This document shows positions 20,613 to 31,654 of a DNA stretch of 49,994 bases, piece after piece; within the stretch, counting starts at the first letter, position 1, and each line of letters opens with the position of its first letter. A program made the position numbers and the translations under genes. The DNA is taken from assembly GCF_002111585.1 (NCBI RefSeq), contig NZ_LUTP01000008.1, positions 1 through 49,994 of the forward strand, read 5' to 3'. The stretch is from Lonsdalea iberica (lineage in GTDB: Bacteria > Pseudomonadota > Gammaproteobacteria > Enterobacterales > Enterobacteriaceae). A model generated the notes under the pieces. The model did no database searches and was not told the DNA's origin. It worked only from the letters and a program-made list of their open reading frames with translations.

Positions 20613-21146
20613 ATGTCTGAATTTGTCACGGTAGCTCGCCCCTACGCCAAAGCAGCTTTTGACTTTGCCGCAGAACACCAGGCGGTTGAACACTGGCAGT
20701 ACATGCTGGCATTTGCTGCAGAAGTAAGCCGAGATGAACTGATCGCTGAACTGCTTTCCGGCGCTGTCGCGCCGCAAACGCTGGCGAATACTTTCATCGA
20801 GGTATGCGGTGATCAACTGGATGATGCGGGCCAAAACCTGATTAGGGTTATGGCCGAAAACGGGCGTTTACCGGTGCTTCCTGAAGTACTGGAACAGTTT
20901 GTTCAACTTCGTGCGGCACAGGAATCGACAGTTGATGTCGAGGTGATTTCCGCCACGACGCTGAACGAGCAGCAGCTATCTAAGATAGCGGTTGCGATGG
21001 AACAACGTCTGTCACGTAAAGTGAAGCTGAATTGCAAAATTGATAAGTCTGTTATGGCCGGCGTGATCATTCGCGCAGGCGATATGGTGATAGACGGCAG
21101 TATTCGTGGTCGTCTGGATCGTCTGGCAGACGTCTTGCAGTCTTAA
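20613..21146 (+). CDS. atpH: ATP synthase F1 subunit delta
   Basis: Links the top of the F1 hexamer to the b-dimer stalk. The 177-residue protein has the N-terminal helical bundle opening [17 protein letters not shown]. The C-terminal signature [21 protein letters not shown] is the family hallmark. It starts 14 bp after atpF behind a strong GGAGG ribosome-binding site and ends 12 bp before atpA. Confidence 0.97.
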   Translation: MSEFVTVARPYAKAAFDFAAEHQAVEHWQYMLAFAAEVSRDELIAELLSGAVAPQTLANTFIEVCGDQLDDAGQNLIRVMAENGRLPVLPEVLEQFVQLRAAQESTVDVEVISATTLNEQQLSKIAVAMEQRLSRKVKLNCKIDKSVMAGVIIRAGDMVIDGSIRGRLDRLADVLQS

Positions 21147-21158
21147 GGGGACTGGAGC

Positions 21159-22700
21159 ATGCAACTGAATTCCACCGAAATCAGTGAACTGATCAAGCAG
21201 CGGATTGCTCAGTTCAATGTTGTGAGCGAAGCTCATAACGAAGGTACTATCGTTTCCGTCAGTGACGGGATCATCCGCGTACACGGTCTGGCCGATGTCA
21301 TGCAGGGGGAAATGATTTCCCTGCCCGGAAACCGTTATGCCATCGCACTGAACCTGGAGCGCGACTCCGTAGGTGCTGTGGTGATGGGTCCGTATGCGGA
21401 CCTGGCCGAAGGCATGAAAGTAAAATGTACCGGTCGTATTTTGGAAGTGCCGGTAGGCCGCGGCCTGCTGGGCCGAGTGGTCAACACACTGGGTGCGCCT
21501 ATCGACGGTAAAGGTCCGGTAGAGCACGACGGTTTCGCCGCTGTTGAGGCGATTGCGCCGGGCGTTATCGAGCGTCAGTCTGTCGACCAGCCGGTTCAGA
21601 CCGGTTACAAATCCGTCGATGCGATGATTCCGATCGGCCGCGGTCAGCGTGAGCTGATCATCGGCGACCGTCAGACCGGTAAAACCGCGCTGGCCGTTGA
21701 TGCCATCATCAACCAGCGTGATTCCGGTATCAAATGTATCTATGTCGCTATCGGTCAGAAAGCCTCCACCATTTCCAACGTGGTTCGCAAACTGGAAGAA
21801 CATGGCGCGCTGGCTAACACCATCGTGGTTGTGGCTACGGCTTCCGAATCTGCCGCTCTGCAGTACCTGGCGCCTTATGCTGGTTGCGCCATGGGCGAAT
21901 ATTTCCGTGACCGCGGTGAAGATGCGCTGATCATTTACGATGACCTGTCCAAACAGGCTGTCGCTTATCGTCAGATTTCTCTGCTGCTGCGCCGTCCGCC
22001 GGGTCGTGAAGCATTCCCGGGCGATGTGTTCTATCTGCACTCCCGCCTGCTGGAACGCGCCGCGCGCGTCAACGCCGAGTACGTAGAAAAATTCACCAAC
22101 GGTGAAGTGAAGGACAAAACGGGTTCTCTGACGGCGCTGCCGATCATTGAAACTCAGGCTGGGGACGTTTCCGCGTTCGTACCGACCAACGTCATTTCCA
22201 TTACCGATGGTCAGATCTTCCTGGAATCCACCCTGTTCAACGCCGGTATTCGTCCTGCGGTTAACCCGGGGATTTCCGTATCCCGTGTGGGTGGTGCGGC
22301 TCAGAGCAAGATCATGAAGAAACTGTCCGGTGGTATTCGTACCGCGCTGGCACAGTATCGCGAACTGGCGGCGTTTTCTCAGTTTGCTTCCGATCTGGAT
22401 GATGCAACGCGTAAACAGCTGAACCATGGTCAGAAAGTGACTGAACTGCTGAAACAGAAACAGTATGCGCCGATGTCTATCGCGCAGCAGTCTCTGGTGC
22501 TGTTCTCGGCAGAACGCGGTTACCTGGAAGACGTTGAGCTGTCTAAAGTGGGAAGTTTCGAAGCGGCGCTGTTGGCCTATGCCAGCCGTGAGCACGGCGA
22601 ACTTCTGCAGCAGATCGACCAGACGGGTGCTTATAACGATGAAATCGAGGGTCAATTCAAAACTATCCTCGATACCTTTAAAGCAACCCAGTCCTGGTAA
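21159..22700 (+). CDS. atpA: ATP synthase F1 subunit alpha
   Basis: Non-catalytic nucleotide-binding subunit of the alpha3beta3 hexamer. The 513-residue length equals E. coli. Walker A is GDRQTGKT (169-176), and the Walker B region is [18 protein letters not shown]. The alpha/beta signature with the arginine finger is [18 protein letters not shown] long antisense open frame covers the gene, but it is a shadow of strong codon bias. A perfect hairpin follows the stop. Confidence 0.98.
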   Translation: MQLNSTEISELIKQRIAQFNVVSEAHNEGTIVSVSDGIIRVHGLADVMQGEMISLPGNRYAIALNLERDSVGAVVMGPYADLAEGMKVKCTGRILEVPVGRGLLGRVVNTLGAPIDGKGPVEHDGFAAVEAIAPGVIERQSVDQPVQTGYKSVDAMIPIGRGQRELIIGDRQTGKTALAVDAIINQRDSGIKCIYVAIGQKASTISNVVRKLEEHGALANTIVVVATASESAALQYLAPYAGCAMGEYFRDRGEDALIIYDDLSKQAVAYRQISLLLRRPPGREAFPGDVFYLHSRLLERAARVNAEYVEKFTNGEVKDKTGSLTALPIIETQAGDVSAFVPTNVISITDGQIFLESTLFNAGIRPAVNPGISVSRVGGAAQSKIMKKLSGGIRTALAQYRELAAFSQFASDLDDATRKQLNHGQKVTELLKQKQYAPMSIAQQSLVLFSAERGYLEDVELSKVGSFEAALLAYASREHGELLQQIDQTGAYNDEIEGQFKTILDTFKATQSW

Positions 22701-22706
22701 TTGCCC

Positions 22707-22730
22707 GCGGTCTGCCTCACGGCAGACCGC
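22707..22730 (+). other. Perfect hairpin between atpA and atpG
   Basis: GCGGTCTGCC and GGCAGACCGC form a 10-bp perfect stem with a TCAC tetraloop in the 53-bp spacer, and no U-tract follows. It most likely protects upstream mRNA or reduces passage of ribosomes and polymerase. Three alpha are needed per gamma, so the position fits a stoichiometry device. Confidence 0.7.
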
Positions 22731-22753
22731 TAGGCTATTGAGGAGAAGCTAAG

Positions 22754-25046
<2,293 letters not shown>

Positions 25047-25066
25047 CGCCTTGATAGGAGGGTGAC

Positions 25067-25489
25067 ATGGCTGCTATGACTTACCATCTGGATGTCGTGA
25101 GTGCGGAACAGGCAATGTTTGCTGGCCTGGTACAGAAAATTCAGGTGACCGGTAGCGAAGGCGAGCTGGGGATCTACCCTGGTCACGCCCCTCTGCTGAC
25201 GGCCATTAAGCCTGGTATGGTGCGTATTGTTAAGCAACACGGCGATGAAGAGTTCATCTACCTGTCCGGCGGTACCCTTGAGGTACAGCCGAATGCGGTC
25301 ACCGTGTTGGCTGATACCGCCATCCGTGGGCAGGATCTTGATGAAGCGCGGGCTTTGGAAGCGAAGCGCAAGGCTGAAGAACATATCCGCAGTTCACACG
25401 GTGACGTGGATTATGCTCAGGCCTCTGCTGAACTGAGCAAAGCTATTGCTAAACTACGCGTTATCGAGCTGACCAGAAAATCGATGTAA
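25067..25489 (+). CDS. atpC: ATP synthase F1 subunit epsilon
   Basis: Rotor-bound regulatory subunit that can inhibit ATP hydrolysis through its C-terminal helices. The 140-residue protein has a beta-sandwich domain ([35 protein letters not shown]) and two C-terminal helices with [22 protein letters not shown]. The start MAAMTYH is one residue longer than in E. coli; GGAGGG is correctly spaced from the first ATG. It is the last gene of the operon, with a strong terminator 15 bp beyond the stop. Confidence 0.96.
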   Translation: MAAMTYHLDVVSAEQAMFAGLVQKIQVTGSEGELGIYPGHAPLLTAIKPGMVRIVKQHGDEEFIYLSGGTLEVQPNAVTVLADTAIRGQDLDEARALEAKRKAEEHIRSSHGDVDYAQASAELSKAIAKLRVIELTRKSM

Positions 25490-25503
25490 CAGATTCAGTC
25501 TCC

Positions 25504-25539
25504 AAAAAGCCGGCCGGTGTTTACCTGCTGGCTTTTTTT
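25504..25539 (+). terminator. Rho-independent terminator of the atp operon
   Basis: AAAAAGCCGGC pairs with GCTGGCTTTTT (one G-T wobble) around a 12-base loop, and the stem runs into a run of seven T. The A-run at the 5' side also makes it a possible bidirectional terminator. Confidence 0.88.
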
Positions 25540-25657
25540 ATACCCGTGGTCCGGGCGAAGTTTAGGGGGCAAGACTCAAAACCGTCGCTAAATAGACGCC
25601 TTTGAGGTTGAATCCGCTAATTCGCCGGCGTTATCACGCAAAATGCGGCCAAGCGGG

Positions 25658-25674
25658 ATTTTTCGCTGAAAAAT
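25658..25674. promoter_or_regulatory. NagC-like inverted repeat upstream of glmU
   Basis: ATTTTT-CGCTG-AAAAAT is a perfect 6-bp inverted repeat about 85 bp before glmU. In E. coli, glmU promoters are controlled by NagC, whose sites pair T-rich and A-rich arms about a CG-containing centre. The resemblance is suggestive only. A TGTAATAAT sequence (25689-25697) downstream could be an extended -10 element. Confidence 0.35.
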
Positions 25675-25756
25675 ATGTAGTAATCCGGTGTAATAATAGG
25701 GTTAACTTTCATTCGTCCCACTTGGTGGGCACCAATCAGTTTCAGTCAGGATGCCT

Positions 25757-27127
25757 ATGTCGAACAGTGCTATCAGCGTCGTTATTCTTGCCGCCGGCAA
25801 GGGAACGCGCATGTATTCCGATCTTCCCAAAGTTCTCCACACGCTGGCCGGTAAGCCGATGGTGCAACACGTGATTGATACCGCCATGAAGGTGGGCGCC
25901 GAGCGTGTTCATCTGGTTTATGGTCACGGCGGCGATCGCCTGAAAAAAACGCTGTCCGGCGAAGCGCTGAACTGGGTGTTGCAGGCCGAACAGCTGGGGA
26001 CGGGGCATGCGATGCAGCAGGCGGCGCCAGCGTTTACCGATGACGAAGATATCTTGATGTTGTACGGCGATGTTCCGCTGATCTCCGAAGCGACGCTGAA
26101 GCGTCTGGTGCAAGCGAAACCCGAGGGCGGCATTGGCCTATTGACCGTGAATGTGGGCGATCCTACGGGGTATGGACGCATCGTACGGCGGGACCATGCG
26201 GTGGTTGGCATTGTGGAACATAAAGACGCCAGCGAGGCGCAGCGTGAAATCTGCGAAATCAATACCGGCATTCTGGTGGCGGGCGGCCGCGATCTAAAGC
26301 GCTGGCTGAGCCAACTGACCAACGACAATGCGCAGGGCGAATTTTATATCACCGATATCATCGCGATGGCAGCTCGGGAAGGTCGTCACGTCGCCGCAGT
26401 ACACCCAGAACGGCCCAGCGAGGTGGAAGGCGTCAACAATCGTCTTCAACTTGCGCGTCTGGAACGCATTTATCAGCAGGAACAGGCGGAAAAGATGTTG
26501 CTGGCAGGTGTCATGTTGCAGGATCCGGCACGCTTCGATCTGCGCGGCGACGTGACATTTGGCCGTGACGTCACCATTGACAGCAATGTCATACTGGAAG
26601 GCGACGTCACGTTGGGAAATCGCGTCACGATTGGTGCGGGCTGCGTGATCAAAAACAGCGTCATTGGTGATGATTGTGAAGTCAGTCCATACTCGGTGCT
26701 AGAAGACGCCGTGCTGGAAGCGAAGTGCACCATCGGGCCTTTTGCGCGTCTGCGTCCTGGCGCTGAGCTGGCGGAAGGCGCTCACGTCGGCAATTTCGTT
26801 GAAATGAAAAAAGCCCGTTTGGGGAAAGGCTCTAAAGCCGGCCACCTGACCTATTTGGGCGATGCGGAGATCGGCGCGAACGTGAATATTGGCGCGGGGA
26901 CTATCACCTGTAATTATGACGGGGCCAACAAGCATCAAACCCTCATCGGCGATGATGTTTTTGTCGGTTCGGATACCCAGCTGGTGGCGCCGGTTCGCAT
27001 CGCTAACGGAGCGACGCTTGGCGCTGGCACCACGGTGACTCGCGATGTAGGCGAAAATGAGCTGGTGCTTAGCCGTGTCAAGCAGACAAGCATCGCTGGC
27101 TGGCGGAGGCCGGTGAAAAAGAAGTAA
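25757..27127 (+). CDS. glmU: Bifunctional GlmU (UDP-GlcNAc synthesis)
   Basis: Acetylates glucosamine-1-phosphate and then uridylylates it to UDP-GlcNAc, the precursor for peptidoglycan and LPS. The 456-residue length equals E. coli. The N-terminal pyrophosphorylase has the LAAGKGTRM motif (residues 11-19) and GYGRI. The C-terminal half is a left-handed beta helix of hexapeptide repeats (from about 250) with [14 protein letters not shown] and [13 protein letters not shown]. The second of two nearby ATGs is chosen: AGG abuts the first but is six bases from the second. Confidence 0.96.
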   Translation: MSNSAISVVILAAGKGTRMYSDLPKVLHTLAGKPMVQHVIDTAMKVGAERVHLVYGHGGDRLKKTLSGEALNWVLQAEQLGTGHAMQQAAPAFTDDEDILMLYGDVPLISEATLKRLVQAKPEGGIGLLTVNVGDPTGYGRIVRRDHAVVGIVEHKDASEAQREICEINTGILVAGGRDLKRWLSQLTNDNAQGEFYITDIIAMAAREGRHVAAVHPERPSEVEGVNNRLQLARLERIYQQEQAEKMLLAGVMLQDPARFDLRGDVTFGRDVTIDSNVILEGDVTLGNRVTIGAGCVIKNSVIGDDCEVSPYSVLEDAVLEAKCTIGPFARLRPGAELAEGAHVGNFVEMKKARLGKGSKAGHLTYLGDAEIGANVNIGAGTITCNYDGANKHQTLIGDDVFVGSDTQLVAPVRIANGATLGAGTTVTRDVGENELVLSRVKQTSIAGWRRPVKKK

Positions 27128-27173
27128 ACGTTGTGACGGCGGCGGTTGATGTATGCGCCCTCGTCGAACAAAG

Positions 27174-27198
27174 CATCCCGCCCCTGTAGGGCGGGATG
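27174..27198 (+). other. Perfect GC-rich hairpin between glmU and glmS
   Basis: CATCCCGCCC and GGGCGGGATG form a 10-bp perfect stem with a five-base loop 46 bp after glmU. No U-tract follows, so glmUS cotranscription is probably only moderated. In E. coli the glmUS mRNA is cut by RNase E near the glmU stop; this hairpin may protect one of the resulting ends. Confidence 0.65.
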
Positions 27199-27340
27199 AG
27201 CGTTGTCTTGATGAAAGACGGTTTTGTCCTGCATTTTCAGACTGACGAGTGAACAGGCAGGCCAAAACATAATAATTCCCCACTCTACAAGGCTCGGGGA
27301 GCCCGGAATAAACCGGATTAATCAGGTCAAAGACTGCATC

Positions 27341-27376
27341 GGTGACACAATATGTCACCTCTATAGGAATCATTGT
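27341..27376 (+). promoter_or_regulatory. glmS leader hairpin and ribosome-binding region
   Basis: GGTGACA and TGTCACC form a perfect 7-bp stem with a five-base loop (27341-27359), followed by the AGGAA ribosome-binding site and the glmS ATG. E. coli glmS translation is activated by the small RNA GlmZ pairing with the leader. The pairing site is not certain here, but a structured leader just ahead of the ribosome-binding site is consistent with that type of control. Confidence 0.5.
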
Positions 27377-29212
27377 ATGTGTGGAATTGTAGGCGCAGTC
27401 GCGCAACGAGATATTGCTGAAATCCTGCTGGAAGGGTTACGCCGTCTGGAATACCGGGGCTATGATTCGGCCGGTCTGGCGGTAGTCGATAACGAAGGGC
27501 ACATGACCCGTCTGCGTCGTCTGGGCAAAGTCCAGATGCTGGCCCAGGCGGCGGACGAGCATCCGCTGCACGGCGGCACCGGGATCGCCCATACGCGTTG
27601 GGCGACGCATGGCGAACCGTCGGAAACGAATGCACACCCGCATGTGTCTGAAAACATCGTCGTCGTGCATAACGGCATCATCGAAAACTATGAGCCGTTG
27701 CGAGAAATGCTGACCTCAAGGGGTTTTCGATTCGTTTCTGAAACGGATACGGAAGTCGTCGCGCATCTGGTGCGTTGGGAACAGAAAGAGAACGGCGGCT
27801 CGCTGATTGATATCGTCAAACGCGTCATTCCTCAGCTGCGCGGCGCTTACGGTATGGTGCTGATGGACAGCCGCGATCCCAACGTTCTGGTGGCCGCGCG
27901 TTCCGGCAGCCCGCTGGTCATTGGCCGTGGCGTAGGGGAAAACTTCATCGCTTCCGATCAGCTGGCGCTGCTGCCGGTCACGCGTCGCTTTATCTTCCTG
28001 GAAGAGGGCGATATCGCCGAAGTTACTCGCCGTACGGTGCGTATTTTCGATCGTCAGGGTGCGGAAGTGACGCGCGAAGAGATCGAATCCAGCGTGCAGT
28101 ATGATGCCGGAGACAAAGGCGCCTACCGTCACTACATGCAGAAAGAGATTTATGAACAGCCTCTGGCGATCAAAAACACGCTGGAAGGCCGTTTCAGCCA
28201 CGGCGAGATCGATTTGTCCGAGCTGGGCGCGCACGCCGACGAACTGCTATCGAAAGTCGAGCACCTGCAAATCATCGCCTGTGGGACCTCCTACAACTCC
28301 GGGATGGTGTCCCGCTACTGGTTCGAGTCGCTGGCCGGTATTCCGTGCGATGTCGAAATCGCTTCCGAATTCCGTTACCGAAAGCCTGCGGTGCGGCGTA
28401 ATAGCATGATGATTACGCTGTCCCAGTCTGGGGAAACCGCCGATACGCTTGCGGCGCTGCGTCTATCCAAGTCGCTGGGCTATCTTGGCTCGCTGGCGAT
28501 CTGCAACGTAGCCAGTTCATCGCTGGTGCGCGAGTCCGATTTGGCGCTAATGACCAAAGCGGGCACCGAAATCGGCGTGGCGTCGACCAAGGCTTTCACC
28601 ACTCAGCTGACGGTATTGCTGATGCTGGTGGCGAGAATTGGGCGCTTGCGCGGCATGGAACCTCAGGTCGAGCACGATATCGTGCACGCCCTGCAGGCCT
28701 TGCCCGCGCGTCTGGAGCAGATTCTGTCTCAGGACAAGCTGATTGAATCGCTGGCGGAAGGCTTCTCCGACAAGCACCACGCGTTGTTCCTGGGTCGTGG
28801 CGACCAATATCCCATCGCGATGGAGGGGGCGCTCAAGCTGAAAGAGATTTCCTACATCCACGCGGAAGCGTACGCTGCCGGTGAATTGAAACACGGCCCG
28901 CTGGCTTTAATCGATGCGGATATGCCGGTCGTCGTGGTCGCGCCTAACAATGATTTGCTGGAAAAACTCAAATCCAACATTGAGGAAGTACGCGCCCGAG
29001 GCGGCGAGCTGTATGTCTTTGCGGATGAAGAAGCAGGATTCACCTCGGACAGCGATATGATGAAAATCATTCCTCTGCCGCATGTGGAAGAAGTCATCGC
29101 CCCTATCTTTTATACCGTGCCGCTTCAGCTGCTGGCTTATCACGTCGCCTTGATTAAAGGGACGGATGTGGATCAGCCGCGCAATCTGGCTAAATCCGTT
29201 ACCGTTGAGTAA
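27377..29212 (+). CDS. glmS: Glucosamine-6-phosphate synthase GlmS
   Basis: Makes glucosamine 6-phosphate from fructose 6-phosphate and glutamine, the committed step of the amino-sugar pathway. The 611-residue protein begins [12 protein letters not shown], where Cys2 becomes the N-terminal glutaminase nucleophile. [13 protein letters not shown] and [10 protein letters not shown] complete that domain. Two SIS sugar-isomerase domains follow (about 290-430 and 460-600), with [18 protein letters not shown] and the C-terminus [13 protein letters not shown]. The open frame upstream of this ATG is leader. The 3' end is the conserved Tn7 recognition region. Confidence 0.97.
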   Translation: MCGIVGAVAQRDIAEILLEGLRRLEYRGYDSAGLAVVDNEGHMTRLRRLGKVQMLAQAADEHPLHGGTGIAHTRWATHGEPSETNAHPHVSENIVVVHNGIIENYEPLREMLTSRGFRFVSETDTEVVAHLVRWEQKENGGSLIDIVKRVIPQLRGAYGMVLMDSRDPNVLVAARSGSPLVIGRGVGENFIASDQLALLPVTRRFIFLEEGDIAEVTRRTVRIFDRQGAEVTREEIESSVQYDAGDKGAYRHYMQKEIYEQPLAIKNTLEGRFSHGEIDLSELGAHADELLSKVEHLQIIACGTSYNSGMVSRYWFESLAGIPCDVEIASEFRYRKPAVRRNSMMITLSQSGETADTLAALRLSKSLGYLGSLAICNVASSSLVRESDLALMTKAGTEIGVASTKAFTTQLTVLLMLVARIGRLRGMEPQVEHDIVHALQALPARLEQILSQDKLIESLAEGFSDKHHALFLGRGDQYPIAMEGALKLKEISYIHAEAYAAGELKHGPLALIDADMPVVVVAPNNDLLEKLKSNIEEVRARGGELYVFADEEAGFTSDSDMMKIIPLPHVEEVIAPIFYTVPLQLLAYHVALIKGTDVDQPRNLAKSVTVE

Positions 29213-29240
29213 TTAAGCCTGCCTCGTCAGCTAGTGAAAC
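29150..29240. other. Tn7 attachment-site region (attTn7), unoccupied
   Basis: The last codons of glmS encode [10 protein letters not shown], whose DNA is the binding region for the Tn7 protein TnsD. Tn7-like elements insert about 25 bp beyond the glmS stop. No Tn7 end repeats or tns genes are seen here, so the site appears empty. The accessory lipoprotein and APE genes nevertheless begin just downstream. Confidence 0.6.
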
Positions 29241-29526
29241 CCTGTTTATCTTCTCTGGCTGACGTTATTTTTCCCCATTACTTTAATTCCGATATAAATT
29301 TTTCCGTTCTGCCGCCGATTTATTCCCAACTGACCCGATTGTCTTCTGGCTTTCATTTAGAGGCTGTTTTTTTTAGCGTTTATTCTGCGTTTATATGATA
29401 ATTTTTGTAAAAGAATTACAATTTTGGGTAAAGTGCGCGCAATGATGCGTGCTATTTTCGGCTTCGCGTCCATGACTGCCGTCTTAACCTAGGCAGATCT
29501 AGTGGTGACATTCTTACAGGGATTCT
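29213..29526 (+). other. Gap between glmS and the lipoprotein gene
   Basis: This AT-rich stretch of 314 bp has no gene. It holds the downstream part of attTn7, a terminator-like 7-bp stem (CGTCAGC at 29225 with GCTGACG at 29258) with a long loop followed by TTATTTTT, and a possible -10 element TATGAT (29394-29399) for the next gene. Nothing else was recognised. Confidence 0.6.
29225..29271 (+). terminator. Possible glmS terminator
   Basis: CGTCAGC and GCTGACG form a perfect 7-bp stem, but the loop is 26 bases. TTATTTTT follows immediately. It lies 12 bp beyond the glmS stop, where a terminator is expected. Confidence 0.5.
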
Positions 29527-29919
29527 ATGAAAAAGTTTCGTATTTTAGCTGCATGTCTGGTGTGTCTTTTTACGTTAGTAGGGTGTTCTTCCCGAAGCGC
29601 CTATATCATGAATGTGAATCAATCCATCACAGCCCAATACAGCATTGAACAGGTGAAAACAGCCATTATTCAGGCAGGGCAGCAACGTGAGTGGGTCATG
29701 ACGCCGGTCTCTCCTGGCGTGATCAATGGTCATATCAACCAGCGCGGCCATGTCGCGGATATCCGCATTAACTACTCGACCAGCAGTTATTCCATCAACT
29801 ACGTCAACAGCCAGAATCTCAGGGCTGCCAATGGTAAAATTCATCGTAATTACAACCGCTGGATAAACAATTTGGATCGTGAAATTCAATTGTGCCTGTC
29901 AGCGCAGCATATTAAATAA
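29527..29919 (+). CDS. Small lipoprotein of unknown function
   Basis: A 130-residue predicted lipoprotein. The signal peptide MKKFRILAACLVCLFTLVGC ends in a lipobox with the lipidated Cys20; Ser follows, which favours outer-membrane sorting. The mature part has a helix-rich opening (QYSIEQVKTAIIQAGQQREW), two beta-like stretches (GVINGHINQRGHVADIRINY and SSYSINYVNS) and a basic C-terminal helix (HRNYNRWINNLDREIQ). I do not recognise a characterised homologue. It lies where the first gene (apeA) of the APE order would be expected, but its own terminator separates it from the ape genes, so a shared function is only a guess. Confidence 0.8.
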   Translation: MKKFRILAACLVCLFTLVGCSSRSAYIMNVNQSITAQYSIEQVKTAIIQAGQQREWVMTPVSPGVINGHINQRGHVADIRINYSTSSYSINYVNSQNLRAANGKIHRNYNRWINNLDREIQLCLSAQHIK

Positions 29920-29926
29920 CAATGAG

Positions 29927-29953
29927 GGCTGAATATTTATCATTCAGCCTTTT
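29927..29953 (+). terminator. Terminator after the lipoprotein gene
   Basis: GGCTGAAT and ATTCAGCC form a perfect 8-bp stem with a seven-base loop, followed by TTTT and further T-rich sequence. It ends only about 30 bp before the methyltransferase remnant. Confidence 0.8.
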
Positions 29954-29982
29954 GCTTTCTTTTTATTTTTCATGGGAATGCG

Positions 29983-30897
29983 GTGTCTCACGGAAGCGGC
30001 AAGGATAATATCAATGCCTTAGTGGCGATTACCGCAGCCGGCGGTCAATTTGCGAGATTATGGCATTTTGTCGTTTCTGGACGAATGCGGACAGACCGGA
30101 GCCCCATTGAATGACATTATTTCCGCCGTCGATTTAACTCGTTATGCTGTGGGAATTTTGTTGGATGCGGGATTAAGCGGTCGTCTTATTTACCTGAAAA
30201 ATGGACATTATATTCTGAGTGAAACCGGTTATTTCCTCCTTCACAATCGTATGACGCGAGTGAACATGGCTTTCACCCAAGACGTTTGTTTCCTAGGCAT
30301 GTTCTATTTCGATAAAGCCTTATCAGAAAAGAAATCGGCGGGATTACGCGTTTTTGGCGATTGGCCGACGATCTATCCGGCTTTGGGCGTGTTACCGATT
30401 AAGGCGCGGAAAGGTTGGTCGGATTTCGATCATTTTATTCAGATGCGGCATTTCAGGCTGCATTGCCCTACGTGATTCAGTAGGGGCTCCGGCGGTTGTA
30501 TAACGTGGGTGGCGATACCGGTGAATGGACGATGTTGTGCCATGACGACGCCCCAGGCGTCCACGTGTCGTTGGTAGATTTTCCGGAGCAGATTGTGTGG
30601 ATCTTAAGCAAGATCGTGCGGAGTATGTAGCCGGAAGCCGGGATGTGCATTCTGGAAATATTCTGAGATCGGCAGAAATGAAAAGTGGCCACATTCAGCC
30701 CCAATATGTCGTCGCTTTGTTTTACCTGTCTTGCCAGCGGTAATAGCCGTTTATATGCCGCGAAGCGCTTGATACGGTTGGTGGCTCAGGCGGCGCTGGA
30801 CGTGGAGCAGCAGGTCGATAACATCGGCGTGGGACATACGCTATTGTTCTGTAACAATCTGATTTATCAATTAATTAATGTCAGTGAAAGCCGGTAA
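29983..30897 (+). pseudogene. Broken SAM-dependent methyltransferase (APE cluster, apeB position)
   Basis: Remnant of a class I methyltransferase. Reading begins at a GTG (29983) with NINALVAITAAGGQF. A frameshift near 30045 leads to RDYGILSFLDECGQTGAPLN and a winged-helix dimerisation region up to about 30430. A second frameshift leads to YSDAAFQAALPYVIQ, which meets a TAG at 30481. The SAM motif follows as LYNVGGDTGEWTM, then HDDAPGVHVSLVDFPEQI, and another TAG at 30628. A large internal part is missing before the tail FTCLASGNSRLYAAKRLIRLVAQAALDVEQQ, which ends at 30897. At least two frameshifts, two stops and a deletion make it non-functional. The place directly before apeC fits the methyltransferase of E. 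coli-type APE clusters. Confidence 0.85.
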
Positions 30898-30925
30898 TCG
30901 TGACACGAATAGAAGAAAATTAAGT

Positions 30926-31654
30926 ATGAATTTTGCTTTTACACTCCTTGACTGGCAGGCGAGAGCGCCGGGCTTAAATGATCTTACCGACTGGCAGCGC
31001 TGGGCGAAAACGTCCTGTGCCATCGATTCTGAGCAACCCGTGGGCAAGTGCCGCCATCTGCCGATGATGACGGCGAGACGTCTCAATAGCGGTAGCCGAC
31101 TCTCTGTCGACTGCGGATTGTCTCTGTTACAACAGCATGGCGGCGACGCCGTCGTATTTACCAGCCGTCACGGCGAATTGGAGCGTAACCTGCGCATCCT
31201 GTTGGCGCTGTCACAGCACGAAAGCCTGTCTCCTACCGACTTCACGATGTCTGTGCATAACTCCGCGGTGGGCAGTCTGACAATCGCCGCCCGATCATCC
31301 TTAGTGTCAACGTCGATTGCGGCAGGGCTGGACTCCTTTCAACAAGGGCTACTGGAAGTCGCCGCGCTGCATCAGGCGGGATATCGCCATGTCGTGCTGG
31401 TGGATTTCGATGGCGCGGTGCCTGCCTTTTTCGACGATAAACTGCCGGAACTGGTGCCGCGTTACCCTTATGCAGTTGCATTGCTATTGGCTCCCGGCGA
31501 TGACTTGACGTGTTCATCCTCTCCTTTGAATGAGGCGGAAGAGCCTGGAACGCCCCAAAGTCTGCAATTTTTGCAGGCAGTATTAGCGCAAAAAAAGGTA
31601 TTCAACATTGAGGGCGCCAATGTTAGCTGGCAGTGGAAGGCGCGCTATGAGTGA
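30926..31654 (+). CDS. apeC: Ketosynthase-like chain-length partner (ApeC type)
   Basis: A 242-residue member of the truncated ketoacyl-synthase family (ketoacyl-synt_2). It has the N-terminal part LLDWQARAPGLNDLTDWQRWA, the central TDFTMSVHNSAVGSLTIAAR, and SIAAGLDSFQQGLLEVAALHQAG. At the place where true ketosynthases have their active-site Cys there is none, as expected for a chain-length-factor-like partner. In the Xenorhabdus APE system ApeC pairs with ketosynthase ApeO. The ATG giving MNFAFTLLDW was chosen over an upstream in-frame start lying inside the pseudogene. Symbols for this operon follow gene order and family, so the letter is an inference. Confidence 0.82.
   Translation: MNFAFTLLDWQARAPGLNDLTDWQRWAKTSCAIDSEQPVGKCRHLPMMTARRLNSGSRLSVDCGLSLLQQHGGDAVVFTSRHGELERNLRILLALSQHESLSPTDFTMSVHNSAVGSLTIAARSSLVSTSIAAGLDSFQQGLLEVAALHQAGYRHVVLVDFDGAVPAFFDDKLPELVPRYPYAVALLLAPGDDLTCSSSPLNEAEEPGTPQSLQFLQAVLAQKKVFNIEGANVSWQWKARYE

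Noticed and set aside
21012..22655. Antisense open frame of about 550 codons opposite atpA (and similar ones opposite atpD and mnmG)
   Set aside because: These long frames come from the strongly biased codon use of the sense genes; they have no ribosome-binding site, no family resemblance, and the sense genes are certain.
29213..29526. Tn7 or other transposon insertion after glmS
   Set aside because: I see no Tn7 end repeats, no tns genes and no target-site duplication near 29235-29240.
30050..30475. A 141-codon open frame that could be read as an intact small gene
   Set aside because: It is the middle section of the methyltransferase between two frameshifts; both its ends pass into other frames with conserved residues, and its start would be a TTG inside the domain.
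30685..30897. Small 70-codon open frame in front of apeC
   Set aside because: It is the tail of the methyltransferase remnant: its sequence continues the family's C-terminal pattern, so it is not a separate gene.
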